Shown: positions 1-11,329, counted from the first letter of the stretch. The stretch: DNA of 64,000 nucleotides from Ariolimax columbianus (GCA_036924085.1 JAVGWX010000019.1:5783641-5847640), one strand, 5' to 3'. Translations and numbers: made by a program. The notes: generated by a model not told the origin, from the sequence alone.

Positions 1-29
1 CCCTTGCTCCGGCGGGAACTGTTACACAA

Positions 30-510
30 AGAAGAGCGGTGTGGTGCAGATAGTGTACGGGTGAAAGGGACAACACAAATGGGTAGACATTTGTATCCGA
101 AAACGTTATGGTACTGGACCTTACAGAAGAAGACACGATTGTCAACATGGTCATTGTTTATGCCTCCAAAACAGGGAATATAACCGATGTCAAAGATGAG
201 TTTTTTGTAACTACTTTAAAGGACAGTGCAACATTGTCAAGATGAAATTATCCTTGGTGGAGATTTCGTTGCCAAACTTAAAAGAGTCCATTCCAGATAG
301 GATTTAGTCATTTGACGATCAAAGTGCAGGTGAAGCTTTTTTAAGTGACAATGGAAGATATTCTGCAGCGAGCAAAGCCTGGTCATCCCAAACAGGTTTC
401 ATCACAAGCCCATACGTACATACTTGATGTGAGCCGACCAGGACATTTTAATATGTTAGTCATTATTCGGTCACGACAAAATATGAACGATGTGAGGACC
501 TAGAGAAAAC
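30..510 (+). pseudogene. Decayed RTE-like LINE endonuclease fragment
   Basis: Broken frames on the + strand read like the middle and end of an EEP/APE-type endonuclease of RTE-like LINEs. A stretch near 145-215 reads IVYASKTGNITDVKDEFF. Near 243-280 the catalytic-motif equivalent reads DEIILGGDFVAKL (usually GGDFNAKVG). Around 350-440 there are pieces like the conserved nucleotide-sequence 'DILQRAK' and 'HTYILDVSRPG'. Stops and frameshifts separate the blocks, so no product is expected. The fragment is cut by the window edge or a truncation on the left and fades out on the right. Confidence 0.6.
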
Positions 511-656
511 AGTAAACACTTCGGATGCCTCAAGTAGCTAACATTTCCCGGCAACCATTCCACTGATTTTAGGAAACCTCTTGGTAGAGTATGGTTAACC
601 CAGAAAGAACATCCGGAGTGGTAGCACCTTAGGCGGATGGTTTCAAAATTGCGAAC

Positions 657-2186
657 TTACTCCGGCAGCGCATGTCGCTGACCTTTGCATACATTGTCTT
701 CCTTTACATTCCTTTCGATTATACCAGTCAGATCGAGAGGGAGATCCTGAAGTTTGGGCAAACCAGGGTCATCATATTTAGCGCCCAGGTTTGCGCCCTC
801 GGAGAGGCCACTCCAACCTCTTGAATGAGGACACATCTCGGAAGATGGCATGTTACTGGTTATAGGCCCCAACATATTGGTGTAGTGAAAGGGCGCTATG
901 GGTCAGCTTCGAAGGTGGCAGTGATCATCGCGTCCCATTACTCGGAGACCGTCCGCCTCATCCAGACAGCCCCTGGTCAGTGGGTTGTAGACTCGCCAAC
1001 ATCTGACTGCTCCAGTGGATGCCTGGACTTAAGAGCCTGGAGCTTATAGCCTGGAGCTTAGAGCCTGGGTGTTAGAGCATGGAGCTTATAGCCTGAAGCT
1101 GAGTGCATATATAACAAGCAGATGACAAGAAGACTCCAGCTTTTCGTTTTACAAGCTGGAACGAGAGTACTACGTGTTTAGGCATCTCGGATGATCTTCA
1201 GAAGGTTAAGGATGTCATGAAGACAGCTATCATTGATATGGAGCTCTCTCGGTTGAATGCGGACATAGATGCCTTACAGAGGACCGGACGTGTCCCTAGT
1301 CCCACACTTGGAAAGAAAAATTACACTTTTTTTTTCTGGGAAGATTGTGAACCTGAATATTACAGCCATTGTTGACTATCAAAAACAACGTTATGGCCTC
1401 GGTCGATCATCCATCGAAGGGTAATGGGAGGGTTGTGAACCTGACTATTCCAGCCAACCAGTGTTGACTATCAAAAACAACGTTATGGCCTAGGTCGATC
1501 ATCCATCGGAGGGCTATGGGAGGTTTCTGGTCATTTATATACTCACCGCTAAAGGTCGAGTTAATATGCTTAGTATCTATGTCCCAACATTGACATCTCC
1601 GGAGAAAGTTAGGGTATCATATCAATAGACGACTGGAGGAAATGATCAAGAACAGTCCCAGGAAAAAAGCAGTCTTGTTTCTAGGAGATTTTAATACTAT
1701 AGTAGGTTGAGACCACGTAGCCTCGCTCACCTACCATGAACTTCATATTATCGGAATGATAAATGGCAACGTTTATAGGTTGCTGGAATTGTGCACTCAA
1801 TAAGACCTATGTATTACACAATACTTTCTTCAAGAACACGTCGCAACATAAATTAACGTGAAAACACTCTAGGTCACATCGATGGCATCATATCGATTTG
1901 ATTGTCACTAGACGTTAAACTATAAACTCGGTTCTTTCCATTTGAAGCTATCACATTGCAGACTGTGACTCAGACTATAATCTTTTATGCAGCAGGGTAC
2001 GCTTTCTGCCTCGCACATTTTGCAGCTATTAACAAAACGTTCATCCAAGCATCAACACTGCGCAGATAATGATTCGTTCCAAGGTAGATAGGTTTGTGTC
2101 TGAACTGAATTTTGCTCTTCAAAAAAGGATCCGAGTGTGACGCCCCAGTGAAACGTTATCGTATATGATGTTTATAATACAGTATT
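657..2186 (+). pseudogene. RTE-like LINE, 5' leader plus endonuclease domain (copy 1)
   Basis: This stretch is homologous to 38027-39400. Bases 690-1130 match that copy's leader. From about 1135 broken frames read as an EEP endonuclease: GISDDLQKVKDVMKTAII at 1184-1237, a TFFFWE block near 1325, VNMLSIYVPTL near 1560, and the catalytic LFLGDFNTIVG at about 1676-1708, followed by RLLELCT. Numerous stops and frameshifts make it dead. An 88-bp internal tandem duplication lies at 1345-1526. The homology stops at about 2186, exactly where rDNA spacer sequence begins. The right half of the LINE (RT domain) is missing here. Confidence 0.7.
1345..1526. repeat. 88-bp tandem duplication inside the LINE endonuclease
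   Basis: Two copies starting TTGTGAACCTGA (1345 and 1433) run through a shared GTTGACTATCAAAAACAACG block to GGGAGG. They differ at a few bases. The duplication lies in a dead LINE frame and is not present in the homologous copy near 38.6 kb. Confidence 0.75.
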
Positions 2187-2350
2187 ATGTGTGTACGGGC
2201 CCCTGCCAGGCGGTCCTAGGTCGACGGAGTGAGGGACAGAACAACCGTTTGTCCGTCAGTCTGTCCCTGCGGCAGTCCTGGTGAGGCTTTTTACACATCT
2301 ATCCATCCATCCATCGCCGACCGTTGTGTGTTGTTCGTCCGTCTCCGACA
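2187..2350 (+). pseudogene. rDNA external spacer fragment
   Basis: GC-rich sequence directly upstream of an 18S start. It matches the spacer at 19440-19591 block by block (shared TCCTAGGTCGACGGA, TCCGTCAGTC, GGTGAGGCTTT). This shows it was copied from a precursor rRNA or rDNA unit rather than from mature 18S. It starts inside the spacer. Confidence 0.7.
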
Positions 2351-3026
2351 TATATATGGTTGATCCTGCCTGTAGTCATATGCTTGTCTCAAAGATTAAG
2401 CCATGCATGTCGTCTAAGTTCACACTGTCTCACGGTGAAACCGCGAATGGCTCATTAAATCAGTTGAAGTTACTAAGATGACACGATCCTACTTGGATAA
2501 CTGTGACAATTATAGAGCTAATACATGCTTACCAAGCTCAGACCCTCGCGGAAATAGCGATTTTATTAGTTCAAAACCAATCGTCGTTTTCCCTCGCGGG
2601 GTTGCGGCGTCCCCACTGGTGACTTTGGATAACTTTGTGCTGATCGCATGGCCTCATGTGCCGGCGACGCATCTTTCAAATGTCTGCCCTATCAAATGTC
2701 GATGGTACGTGACATGCCTACTATGTTTGTAACGGGTAACCAGGTTTCAATTCCGGAGAGGGAGCATGGGAAACGGCTACCACATCCGAGGAAGGCAGCA
2801 GGTGCGCAACTTACCAACTCCCGGCACGTGGAGGTAGTGACGAAAAATAACAATGCGGTACTCTTTCGAGGCTCCGTAATTGGAATGAGTACACTTTAAA
2901 CCATTTAACGAGGATCTATTGGAGGACAAGTCTGGTGCCAGCAGCTGCGGTAATTCCAGCTCCAATAGCGTATATTTGTTTTAGTTAAACAGCTCGTAGT
3001 TGGATCTCAGGCGCAGGCGGGCGGTC
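2351..3026 (+). pseudogene. 18S rRNA 5'-portion pseudogene (copy 1)
   Basis: This is recognisable 18S from the 5' end (GGTTGATCCTGCC, CATATGCTTGTCTCAAAG) to just past the universal block GGTAATTCCAGCTCCAATAG near 2950. It carries an insertion near 2410, a lost block after the TTAAATCAGT motif, and small deletions near 2975, so it is not a functional rRNA gene. It ends abruptly at 3026 and the next base belongs to a LINE-A reverse transcriptase. Together with 2187-2350 it forms a precursor-rRNA-derived segment fused to a LINE. Confidence 0.9.
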
Positions 3027-4530
3027 ATGGCTGGTCAAAATAAATGAGGAAAACACAACATTTCCGATATTCTCGCTTAAAAACAAACCATAAAACACCA
3101 ACATAAATCTTAACGGCAAATATCTGACAACCCATACGACAACCCAAACTACCTGGGAGTCACATTTGATCGGTGCATGACATGGAAAAGTCAGATCGAG
3201 AGAAACCGAATGAGAGCCAGAGAAAGAATGGCAATCATGAGGAAACGTACTAGCACAAGCTGGGGAGCAGACGAAAGTATACTAAAGAAACTGTACACTG
3301 GAAGAGTGAGACCAGTTCTCGAGTATGGCATTGCGGCATGGACAACAGCAGCAAAGGCGAACTTCGATAAAATTAGCAAACTCCAAAACCAAGCCATGAG
3401 AGTTATAACAGGAGTCATGAAGTCAACGCCAATTTTAGAGCTGGAAAAGATTACAAATCTGCAATCCATGACCGACAGAAGAGACTGCAAAGCCCAGCAG
3501 CCAGCAGAAAAACTCAAAAGACTGACTGACCATCCAATGAATAAGAGACTTAATAATTTTGGAAATGGGAAACTAAAGCGGAGAAACTTTGCAGCATACA
3601 TTTTCAGAGGTAGTAGAAAATATCCAGGTAACTGAAAAAAGAACAGCCAGACTGAAAAAAGAAAGAAGAGATACAACCCTGAGGTACATAACGAAAAACT
3701 ACCAAAGCATGGACTGAACCCATGCAAAAACCGACTGCTCTGTAACAAAGACAACAGAGAACGGAGGGGCAGGGTTATTCCTGAGACTACCAAATGGTAG
3801 GAAAACAATACTATCAGTGACAACTGGAAAATACTCAAGCATTTTCAGAGCAGAGGCAGAGGCACTGATGGCTGCAGTAGAAGAAATTGTGACATGCAAA
3901 AGAAATGAAAGCCATATAGTCCTGCTTACAGATGACCTGTCCGTAGTCACAGCACTAAAACGCCAGAAAATACTGAACTTAATGATTTAAGAGCAGTACT
4001 ATGTTAACTGTGTGAGCAGTCCGCTCCAAAAAGAGTAGTGGTACAGTGTATTCTATCCCACTGTAACATCCAAGGCATCGAGGAGGCAGACAGACTGACA
4101 AAAGAAGGTGCAAGACTTACACAACCAGATTCTAGTGTGACCTACGAAGAGTCCAACAGGTTTATTATGGCCATATACATGATCAAATGGGAAACATAAC
4201 ATACTGACTACACAAAAAACGATGCCTATTACCAGTTGAACAGAATATAGCAGGTCGTGGTCTTCAGACTTAGCACTGGCCACAATAGACTGACAATAAA
4301 TTTAAGATAGGTGTCAATGACGAATGCTCGTGCGGTACTGCGAAAATGACCGCTGAACATCTGCTGCAAAACTGTCCGAAATACGAGGATCAGAGAAAGC
4401 AGATGTGGCCATCACCAGTGGCAACACTAGACAAGCTCTATGGCAGTGTCGACAGCCTCAGGATGACCGCTGCTTTTTCGAAAAAATAAAAGTTGATGTC
4501 TGACAGCGTACGAAGACGAAGAATAAGATA
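3027..4530 (+). pseudogene. LINE-A copy A: 5'-truncated RT/RNase H element
   Basis: This is a non-LTR retrotransposon fragment homologous to the ORF at 51459-53363. It starts in the RT thumb (WLVKINE block at 3027) and continues through the fairly well kept 152-codon frame 3177-3635 (block PVLEYGIAAWTTAAKANFDK). A degenerate RNase H region follows (about 3715-4120), then the C-terminal CCHC-like block (CSCGTAK...EHLLQNC near 4325-4380). It ends with the family tail GCGTACGAAGACGAAGAAT at about 4507-4530. Several stops and frameshifts make it inactive. The 5' end is joined directly to 18S sequence. Confidence 0.85.
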
Positions 4531-5689
4531 CTCGCAAACCATATAATTGTCAAGGCAGTAGCAGTAGATCTACACCGTGTTCTAGAATCGAGGCCTAAAT
4601 ATTCACCTTGCATTCATGACGCAACATACCTGACGTAACTTCCTAAGGCATGATTGAGAGTCAGAGACGATTACTGTCTTAATTAAATAGGTCCAATTTA
4701 AATACATTAGAGTCACTGCCCCGATCTCCATTATAGTATTACACGCTGTTGTCAAGTAGACACATCTCCTCCTAGCAACGAACCTGTATCTCACACTAGC
4801 ATATAACAACCCTCAACCCCAAACGCTTCCCATCCCCTCACACATATTTCCTTTCGTTTATCAGATATATTGTGTTTTGAATGTTCACAATGAATAGGTT
4901 TACTCCGCAGTGCACCCTGAAAAGGACATTACTTGGCCAGTTAGAGTAGCTTTCCTCACATCCCGTTCCTGCAGATAAAGGATGACCAAGTTCCTCCATG
5001 CGGTTTTGCTATGCTTTGCTTCATCTGCGTATTGCTCACTGCTACGGGGATCACGTCGTTCCCGTTTCCAGGGAGCTGGGGAGGAAGCCAAGGTAAGGAT
5101 CGTGGCCAGTGTATTTTGCCTTGACTAACAGGTATGATCAGTAGGTTGTGACTGACTAGGCGTTAGTCTTCTTCCCCGCGTATCACAGATACATCGTTAT
5201 ATTTGACATTTCCATTTGTTAGTCGTTTGATCTCGAGATCCGCTTTCCCATTGCAATAGTTTCTGCATTTTTTCGGCAGGACGATAATGACTCGGTGGTA
5301 TTCTGTAATTTTATCTCCAATATGAATCCATGTTAACCCCTTTGTTTATAGTCATTACTGCGGTTACTTAAACATTCGTTCTCTCTTTCTGTGCCAGCCA
5401 TATCTACAATTTCCTTGTATGTTTTATATGCAGGTGCTTTTTTGTAGACTTTGGCCTGTGCCATGCGCGTCTTTATTTTAGAGAAAAAAGTCCAAGCATG
5501 TATCTAATTTTCCCGATGGTCGTATCCACATAGCACAAACGGTTCACTCACATTTCTATTTTTCTAAATGCGTTTCATGGCCTTCTTTAAATATCTATTT
5601 TAGAAAACTCTTCTGAAACAACATTCTCATAATGTGGACCCAGTATAGTGTAACAGAGTCACAACAGTCCAATGAGTAAGTGAAAGGGA
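4531..5689. other. Unassigned spacer
   Basis: I see no gene, RNA or convincing repeat here. Frames are short and show no recognisable motif. The base composition is that of the bulk intergenic or intronic DNA. Confidence 0.4.
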
Positions 5690-5825
5690 CGCCCCAAAAA
5701 CACCGTTCGTGGCATCAACACATAACATGAGAACCCTGTCCACGAGATGGAGTTTGTGGCATCCACGCATAGGTTTAAAACAATGCCCAAGAGATGAAAT
5801 TCGTAGTATCCACGTATAACTGTAG
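5690..5825. repeat. 47-bp imperfect tandem repeat, three copies
   Basis: The blocks GTTCGTGGCATCAACACATA (5705), GTTTGTGGCATCCACGCATA (5752) and ATTCGTAGTATCCACGTATA (5799) recur at 47-bp spacing with divergent bases between them. Confidence 0.6.
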
Positions 5826-5849
5826 ACTTCTTTCGCAAACATTGAGTTC

Positions 5850-6770
5850 ATTTCTTGAAATTCTTAAACATTGCTCGTTTTAGAATGTCCAGTCACAATG
5901 GATACTTTCCACTGAAAATTCCACGATATTTTAAGGCACATAGAAAATGTTAAACAAGGTATCCTTAAGTTGGCGATAAGGTAGCTCAACGAAAGTTGAG
6001 GCCCAAGAACTGAGAAGGCAGAGATGTCTTTGGCCAAAGCGGGGATCAAATGATATGTGATGGAGCGATCAGGGAATTCAATATATACCACAGAGGACGG
6101 GGACTAAAGAGCAGAAGACTGCCGAGCAGCTAGGTCGGTAGCTAATAAAGATTATAGAGCAGACGACTACCGAGCAGCTCGGTCGGTAGCTAAGAAAGAT
6201 CATACAGCAGGATACTACCGAGCTGCTAGGTGGGTTACTAAGTAGATCAAATAGCAGATAACTAACACCAGCTAGAATAAAGAGATAGAACAGACAAGTC
6301 ACCGAAGCAGACACTAGCACTAAGAGAGAATCAGAGACCACACACTTGAAAGCATTTGCCGGTCTGTGTTATCCTGTTTAATTGGACGCTGACACAAGTC
6401 ACACGTGAAGACGAGACAGACAGGGGGTCCAGAAGATACATGCGTTGCAGAAGCTGAGAGGTGGAAGATAAGGCTACCAGACGAGCGAGGATCGAACGAT
6501 AGGACAGAAAACAGCTAGCTAGACAGTATTGATATAACTTCAAATGATGTAGAACTGTCAATGGAAACATTAGCTAGAATTGATCACATGATGGAATTTG
6601 TGCTTAATGAAGAGCAAGATAAATGCATGTGCTATTTGCACGAAACTCTTGATAGACATTGTTGTTAGTTGTTGTGTAATGAACAGTAGAAAACGATTCA
6701 CGTGCCAGTTTAATAATATTCTGTGTATGTTGTATGTGAAATAAACCTTCATTTGTTTGCTTTGCTTCTG
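5850..6770 (+). mobile_element. Candidate solo LTR with TATA box and AATAAA
   Basis: The segment has an LTR-like order: a TATA-like AATATATACC at about 6079-6088, a leader that contains a 48-bp triplicate, and AATAAACCTTCATTTG at about 6740 followed by a T-rich stretch. I could not fix terminal TG...CA ends or a target duplication, so both the class and the limits are tentative. It could be a different repeat or an old gene-like promoter region. Confidence 0.25.
6105..6250. repeat. 48-bp tandem repeat, three copies
   Basis: The unit contains AGCAGCTAGGTCGGTAGCTA followed by an AAGATTAT-like spacer and recurs at about 48-bp spacing (near 6125, 6173 and 6221). Divergence grows to the right. 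Confidence 0.7.
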
Positions 6771-7179
6771 TTAAAATAATTTGTTAGTTAGTTGTGAGGT
6801 AAGGAGTGACAGTTGTAAGGAAGAAATGTAATGGTGGTAGAGTGAGTCCGTAACAACGTTCATAGAGACAAGTACTGAAAGTCATGTATAAATGACAATT
6901 ATCTCAAATCTCAAAATGTTGCACCACAAAAATAACATGTACAGGGGAAACCAAATACTGAAGTCAGTCATCTGATTAAATCATGCATAATTTATTGAAT
7001 ATGTACATTTACATTTCTTTGCACTGTAAGAACATCGTTCCAAATTGTCGCACAAAGATGGCGCCATGTCCGGAATAGGTTAACAGCCAAATCTCTTGAA
7101 CGATCCATTTCGGAATCCAAATCAACGTAATTTCTATTTTCTGGACGTAATCTATATTTTAGTACACACGATTTTAAAA
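6771..7179. other. Unassigned spacer
   Basis: AT-rich DNA with no ORF or repeat I can name. Confidence 0.4.
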
Positions 7180-7470
7180 TGACGAAGATTAAACTGTGAC
7201 TGGCCTAGTGAACTGACATACGATGTGTATTTATCTTTCTGCACTAGCTTAACTTAAAGTATTTTAGTATTTATGCTGGTTTAGAAGACTCTGCAGAGTC
7301 TGTATGTATACATCCAATTTCATTTTCATCACCTTACTCTAAAGGCTATGCACATGTACATTATTATTGAATGCATTTATTGTCCCCGCCTCCGCTATCT
7401 CTTTTGGAAATAGCATTCACCACTATCTGACTAAAACAATATTTCCTAATATGTAATCCGGGGGAGGAAA
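7180..7470 (-). pseudogene. CR1-like LINE 3' end
   Basis: This is a minus-strand remnant homologous to 17930-18120. Both share the TTTATGCTGGTTTAGAA-type block, the TTTCATTTACATT-like block and the final TATTTCCTAATATGTAATC-type block. Only the last part of the ORF and the tail are represented, with no intact frame. Confidence 0.5.
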
Positions 7471-7499
7471 GGAGGGGAATGAAATAAGTGTCTAAGAGG

Positions 7500-8885
7500 T
7501 AATATCTCACGGTGAGAGGCAGCCCCCATCCTTGATGGTCATGATCCTATTTTGGTTCCCCCACTTCTGTCTAGCTCCCGTATGTTTCCTAGAGTCTGTC
7601 TGTGTACGGCAGCGCCACGCCCGGGCAACGGTTTTTGCTGGCCGGCTAAACTACGTGAAACGACAAGAAGTGGAGTCCACCCCTGACAATTACACGCTGC
7701 TGCTAGTGGAAGAGGCAGACCTGTGCGACAGCGACTCTAAAAGCGGGAGCTAGAAATGTCTGGTATTGGGCTAAGGATGCACCAGAGACCATAGTTGGCA
7801 AGCAGCTAGAACAACGTTCAGAAAGCAATGGCAAACTACTGGATGTTAAATGCCAAGACACGTATCACAGTCGAGAGAAACGAAACTCAAAGATCTGATG
7901 GTGAGGCCCTCAGGCTAGGCAGATCATCGACGCCAACTCGGGAAGAAGAGCCGATTTCAGAGTCAGTACAAGTAATATAGATTGCCCGATTGCATTACAG
8001 TAGGCAACTCTGAAATGGGACTAAAAACAAAACTAAGAATAAGCACCTGGAACGTCAGGAGCCTATAACAGGACAAGTTGTTCATGATTGGAAGATAAAT
8101 TAAGAGAACCAAGACATCAATTCTTTGAGACTCTAAACACAGATGCTAGTCACGGGCACTGTACCACCTCCACAGGAGAAACATTCAGATACTCTGGGAT
8201 GGAAAAGGGTGTAAAGGACAGGGTCGGCTTTATTATGTCAAAGAAGACGGCTCCTTCACTACTCGATTACAATCCAGTCAACGACCGAATAATTGTAATC
8301 AGACTGAAGAAAAGGAAAAGAAATTTAACAATAATGCAAGTGTATGCACAAACATCATCATATGACGTTTGCGAAATGGGTGATTTTTATAACACCTTGC
8401 AAGAAACGATGGAAAACGTTGAAAAAAAGAGATGTCTTGATCATCATTGGCGATTTCTAAGCGAAAGTTGGAGAGGAGAGAGCTGTAGAGAAGAGAAGTG
8501 TTCGAGAACTCTTTGGTACACAGCAATGAAAGAGGAGAAAAGCTGGTTGAATTGTCCATTGCCAACACCTTTTTCAAACATCCACGTAGCTTATATACGT
8601 GGACCTCCCCTGATGGCAACAGCAGAAACCAAATAGATTACATCCTAGTGAAAAAAATATCGAGATCAAATGTACTGGCAACAAAAGCACTGCCAGGAGC
8701 AGACTGAGATACGGACCATGAATTACTGTTTGCTGTTTTCAAAACAAGACTACGTAGGATCAGCAAAGGTTGCCAGCCAATACTCTTCGAAAAAAACAGC
8801 ATTACCTTCTGAATTCAACTTCAAAGTAGAACATAAATTTAAGGCGTTGCTTTCGGTACAGGAAGAGATGATATTTGAGTTGACA
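7500..8885 (+). pseudogene. RTE-like LINE: leader and APE endonuclease domain
   Basis: A leader (7500-8010) runs into an endonuclease domain beginning with the classic KLRISTWNVRSL at about 8029-8066. Downstream blocks in shifting frames read TTSTGETFRYSGMEKG, NPVNDRIIVIRLK, FFKHPRSLYTWTSPDG, NQIDYILVKK and LPGAD, which are the normal order for an RTE-type EEP domain. At least four frameshifts or stops break it. It stops in the post-endonuclease linker (VQEEMIFEL near 8861-8885), where the reversed tail of LINE-A copy B begins. This suggests LINE-A inserted into it. Confidence 0.75.
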
Positions 8886-8891
8886 TTATTT

Positions 8892-9492
8892 CTTTTTCTT
8901 CTTCTTCTTCTTCGTACGCAGTCAGACAGTAACCATTATTTGTTTCGAAAAAAGCGGCGGTCATCCTGAGGCTGTCGCCGCTGCCATAGAGCTTGTCTTG
9001 CAGTTCCACTGGTGATGGCCACATCTGCTCTCTCTGATCCTCGTATGTCCGGCAGTTCTGCAGCAGATGTTCAGCGGTCATTTTACTGGTACCGCACGGG
9101 CATTCGTCGGTACCACCTATCTTCAATTTGTTGAATAGGTGGTACCTCAGTCTATTGTGGCCAGTGCGAAGTCTGAAGACAACGACCTGCTCTCTTCGGT
9201 TCAACTGGTAATAGGCATCGTTTTTGGTGTAACCAGTATGTTCGGTTTCCCATTTGGTCATGTATCTGGCTTTGATAAGCCGTTTTGACTCTTCGTACGT
9301 CATACTAGTATCTGTTTGTGGTAGTCTTGCACCTTCTTTTGCCAGTCTGTCTGCCTCCTCGTTGCCTTGGATGTTGCAGTGTGATGGGACCCAATGTACC
9401 ACTACCCTTTTTGGTGCGGATTGCTGGCACAGTTTGCAGAGTGCTGCTCTTAAGTCTTTAAGTTCAGTGTTTTTCTACCTTTTTAGCGCATG
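8892..9492 (-). pseudogene. LINE-A copy B: 5'-truncated RNase H and C-terminal end
   Basis: The minus-strand frame 9402-8839 carries the last RNase H block (WVPSHCNIQGNEEADRLAKEG begins at about 9396, with the final catalytic Asp), then FRLRTGHNRLRYHLF and a CCHC-like motif (C-P-C-G ... E-H-L-L-Q-N-C). The stop codon lies almost at the (GAA)n tail, so there is essentially no 3' UTR. The element is 5'-truncated at about 9490. The family frame appears intact over this short stretch. Non-LINE sequence and a 22-base A run (9549-9570) follow on the truncated side. Confidence 0.85.
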
Positions 9493-9570
9493 TCTTGATT
9501 TGAAGGGAAGGTACCTGGTGATTGGTTACGGCGGTGGTGGGACCGTTTAAAAAAAAAAAAAAAAAAAAAA
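9493..9570 (+). other. Short segment ending in a 22-base A run
   Basis: GC-richer sequence of about 55 bases (GGTTACGGCGGTGGTGGGAC) ends in a homopolymer of 22 A. It may be the tail of a small retro-sequence or filler made when LINE-A copy B inserted. No parent is recognisable. Confidence 0.3.
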
Positions 9571-9609
9571 CATCAGCAGAAAACACTGCATCTCTTATAG
9601 CGTCATATC

Positions 9610-10130
9610 TTTTCTATATTTACAGTACAACCAATTGTTGCACGGGTCCTTGAACAACGAGTTCGAACAATTGTGAAGCCACTGAACAGTGCGTCACAAT
9701 CAGGATTCCGGAAAAGCAAGGAGTGCACGGATGCTATATTTGCTCTCCGATAGTTAAGTTCAGCAAACCGTATAAAACAATGCAAATACTCAACGTGACT
9801 ATTATTGATCAAGAAAAGGCATCTGGCTAGTTAAACTGAGGAAGGCTGTGGAGAATATTGGAATAATATGGCGTAGAATGCCAACTACGTGATGACATTC
9901 GTGCCTTGTATGCAAAACATGGGAATTTGCAAACCCCCGAATGAGGTATGGCAAAGTGGATTCCAGTGCTGAGTAGTGTACGACAGGAATGTATTCTTTG
10001 TACACTTTGCTAAAAATGTATCTGAATACAATTTTAAAGTTGTCAAACTTTCATGAGGAGTCATTAAATGAACAGTTGTGTGCTGATGATCAGGTCCAAT
10101 TTTATCAAGGCATGTTGACATAGCGTGAAC
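9610..10130 (+). pseudogene. RTE-like reverse transcriptase fragment
   Basis: Broken + strand frames keep the order of RT motifs: NSASQSGFRKSKECTDAIFA (9692-9751), IIDQEKA (motif A region, about 9803), DDIRALYAKHGN, SSVRQECI (from GVRQGC, about 9976) and QLCADDQ (motif C, about 10075). Stops and deletions make it inactive. Confidence 0.65.
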
Positions 10131-10286
10131 AAGTGCAGTTTTCATATTGGAGATATTGGTATCTAGCAAATACGGGAGTTAAAATACTTATATAATATTA
10201 CAGAGGGAGTATCATAAGTCTTTACCCTGACCATCAAAGCGTAGGAGGAGAACGTTGACATTTGAAACAGTGCGTTTTCCTTCCCA

Positions 10287-10790
10287 GTGCAGCTACCAGC
10301 TGAATTTGAACATTTATGCAATCTCTGCGTGATCTTCAATAGATCTGCTTGTAGGACATGGGCAGTTATAGTAGACTTTCAGCGAAGGATACATGCCTTT
10401 GAGATGAGATGTTTCCGAAGACTTTTAAACGTCACGTCCAAAGATCTATTTACAAATGAGGAAATACGAGATATAATTACAACAGCAATAGGGATTTTTG
10501 AAGATCTCTTAGCAACTGTCAAAAGTAAGAATGTCGCTTGGTTCGGTCTCATATCGAGATCAAATGATCTTGCAAATACGATCCTCCACGGAAACGTACA
10601 ATGCAGACTACTAAGAAGCCGGCTCGAAATGAGGCGGAAGGACAGTATCTATGAATGGACCAATCTCCCACACGAAGAGGCACAGGCAGCGGCCGAAGGC
10701 ATAGAAGGTTGTAATTGGGTTGTTAGGATGCCTTAATGTGTTTCCTAACGACCTCCCCGGTTACGGATGGCCTGACTTGGCCTGATATAA
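10287..10790 (+). pseudogene. RTE-like LINE C-terminal end
   Basis: The frame 10287-10736 contains RTWAVIVDFQRRIHAFEMRC, FRRLLNVTSKD, EDLLATVK and a GLISRSNDLANTILHG block. This is the standard C-terminal region after the RT of this RTE-like family, and it also occurs at 12241-12660 on the minus strand. The tail after the stop resembles the CCTGACTTGGCCTGA 3' end of that copy. Confidence 0.75.
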
Positions 10791-10985
10791 TGACATGGCT
10801 ATTTACAAAATACTCGACCACCTTGGATTACCATAAGAAATTGAAAAAAAAATAGTTCAGACTTCCATTGAAGAGACCACATTTAGAATGGTCCACAAAG
10901 ATAAACTGTATAATTAATGTGATATTCAAACTGGGACTAGACAGGAATGTCTACTATTTCTGATGTCTTTATGGGCTTTCAAATC
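10791..10985 (+). pseudogene. Small reverse transcriptase remnant
   Basis: Frames read YKILDHLGLP, then IQTGTRQECLLF, which corresponds to the GVRQGCLLSP motif of a LINE reverse transcriptase. It is short and broken. Confidence 0.4.
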
Positions 10986-11169
10986 TGTCTAATATGTAAT
11001 AAAAATATCTGCAATTGTTGTTTTAGCAAAGTTTTCCTTTCATTGTTTGAATGTATGCATGTTTGAGTGTGTCTCGTGTCTTTGTCTGTATATGTGTATG
11101 CCATGCACGATAACGGTTTAAAAGAAAAATAGGAATTTCGATTTTAATTATATTTTATATTCATTACAG

Positions 11170-11277
11170 ATCCAGGAAAAAATAAATCTCAATTTCTTTA
11201 CATTTCATCTCTGAATATCATATTTACCATGATGCGATTGTTAGAAACCACTATTCTGATTGTGATGTCATTTAGAG
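11170..11277 (+). CDS. Host gene exon with 5' UTR and signal peptide
   Basis: A splice acceptor (TTCATTACAG, ending 11169) is followed by a 59-base leader and ATG at 11229. The exon encodes MMRLLETTILIVMSFR plus the first base of a glycine codon: a short basic N-terminus, then a hydrophobic core, as in a signal peptide. The donor AGAG|GTAAGC at 11278 is close to consensus. The exon ends in phase 1, which fits the two extra bases at the start of the exon at 42552. The product would enter the secretory pathway. An upstream non-coding exon must exist and is not identified. The call rests on splice signals, phase and composition, not on a database match. Confidence 0.6.
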
Positions 11278-11329
11278 GTAAGCTGTAGAAGTATATTTTG
11301 TTGATTTATTTTGAATTTCTTTTACACTA

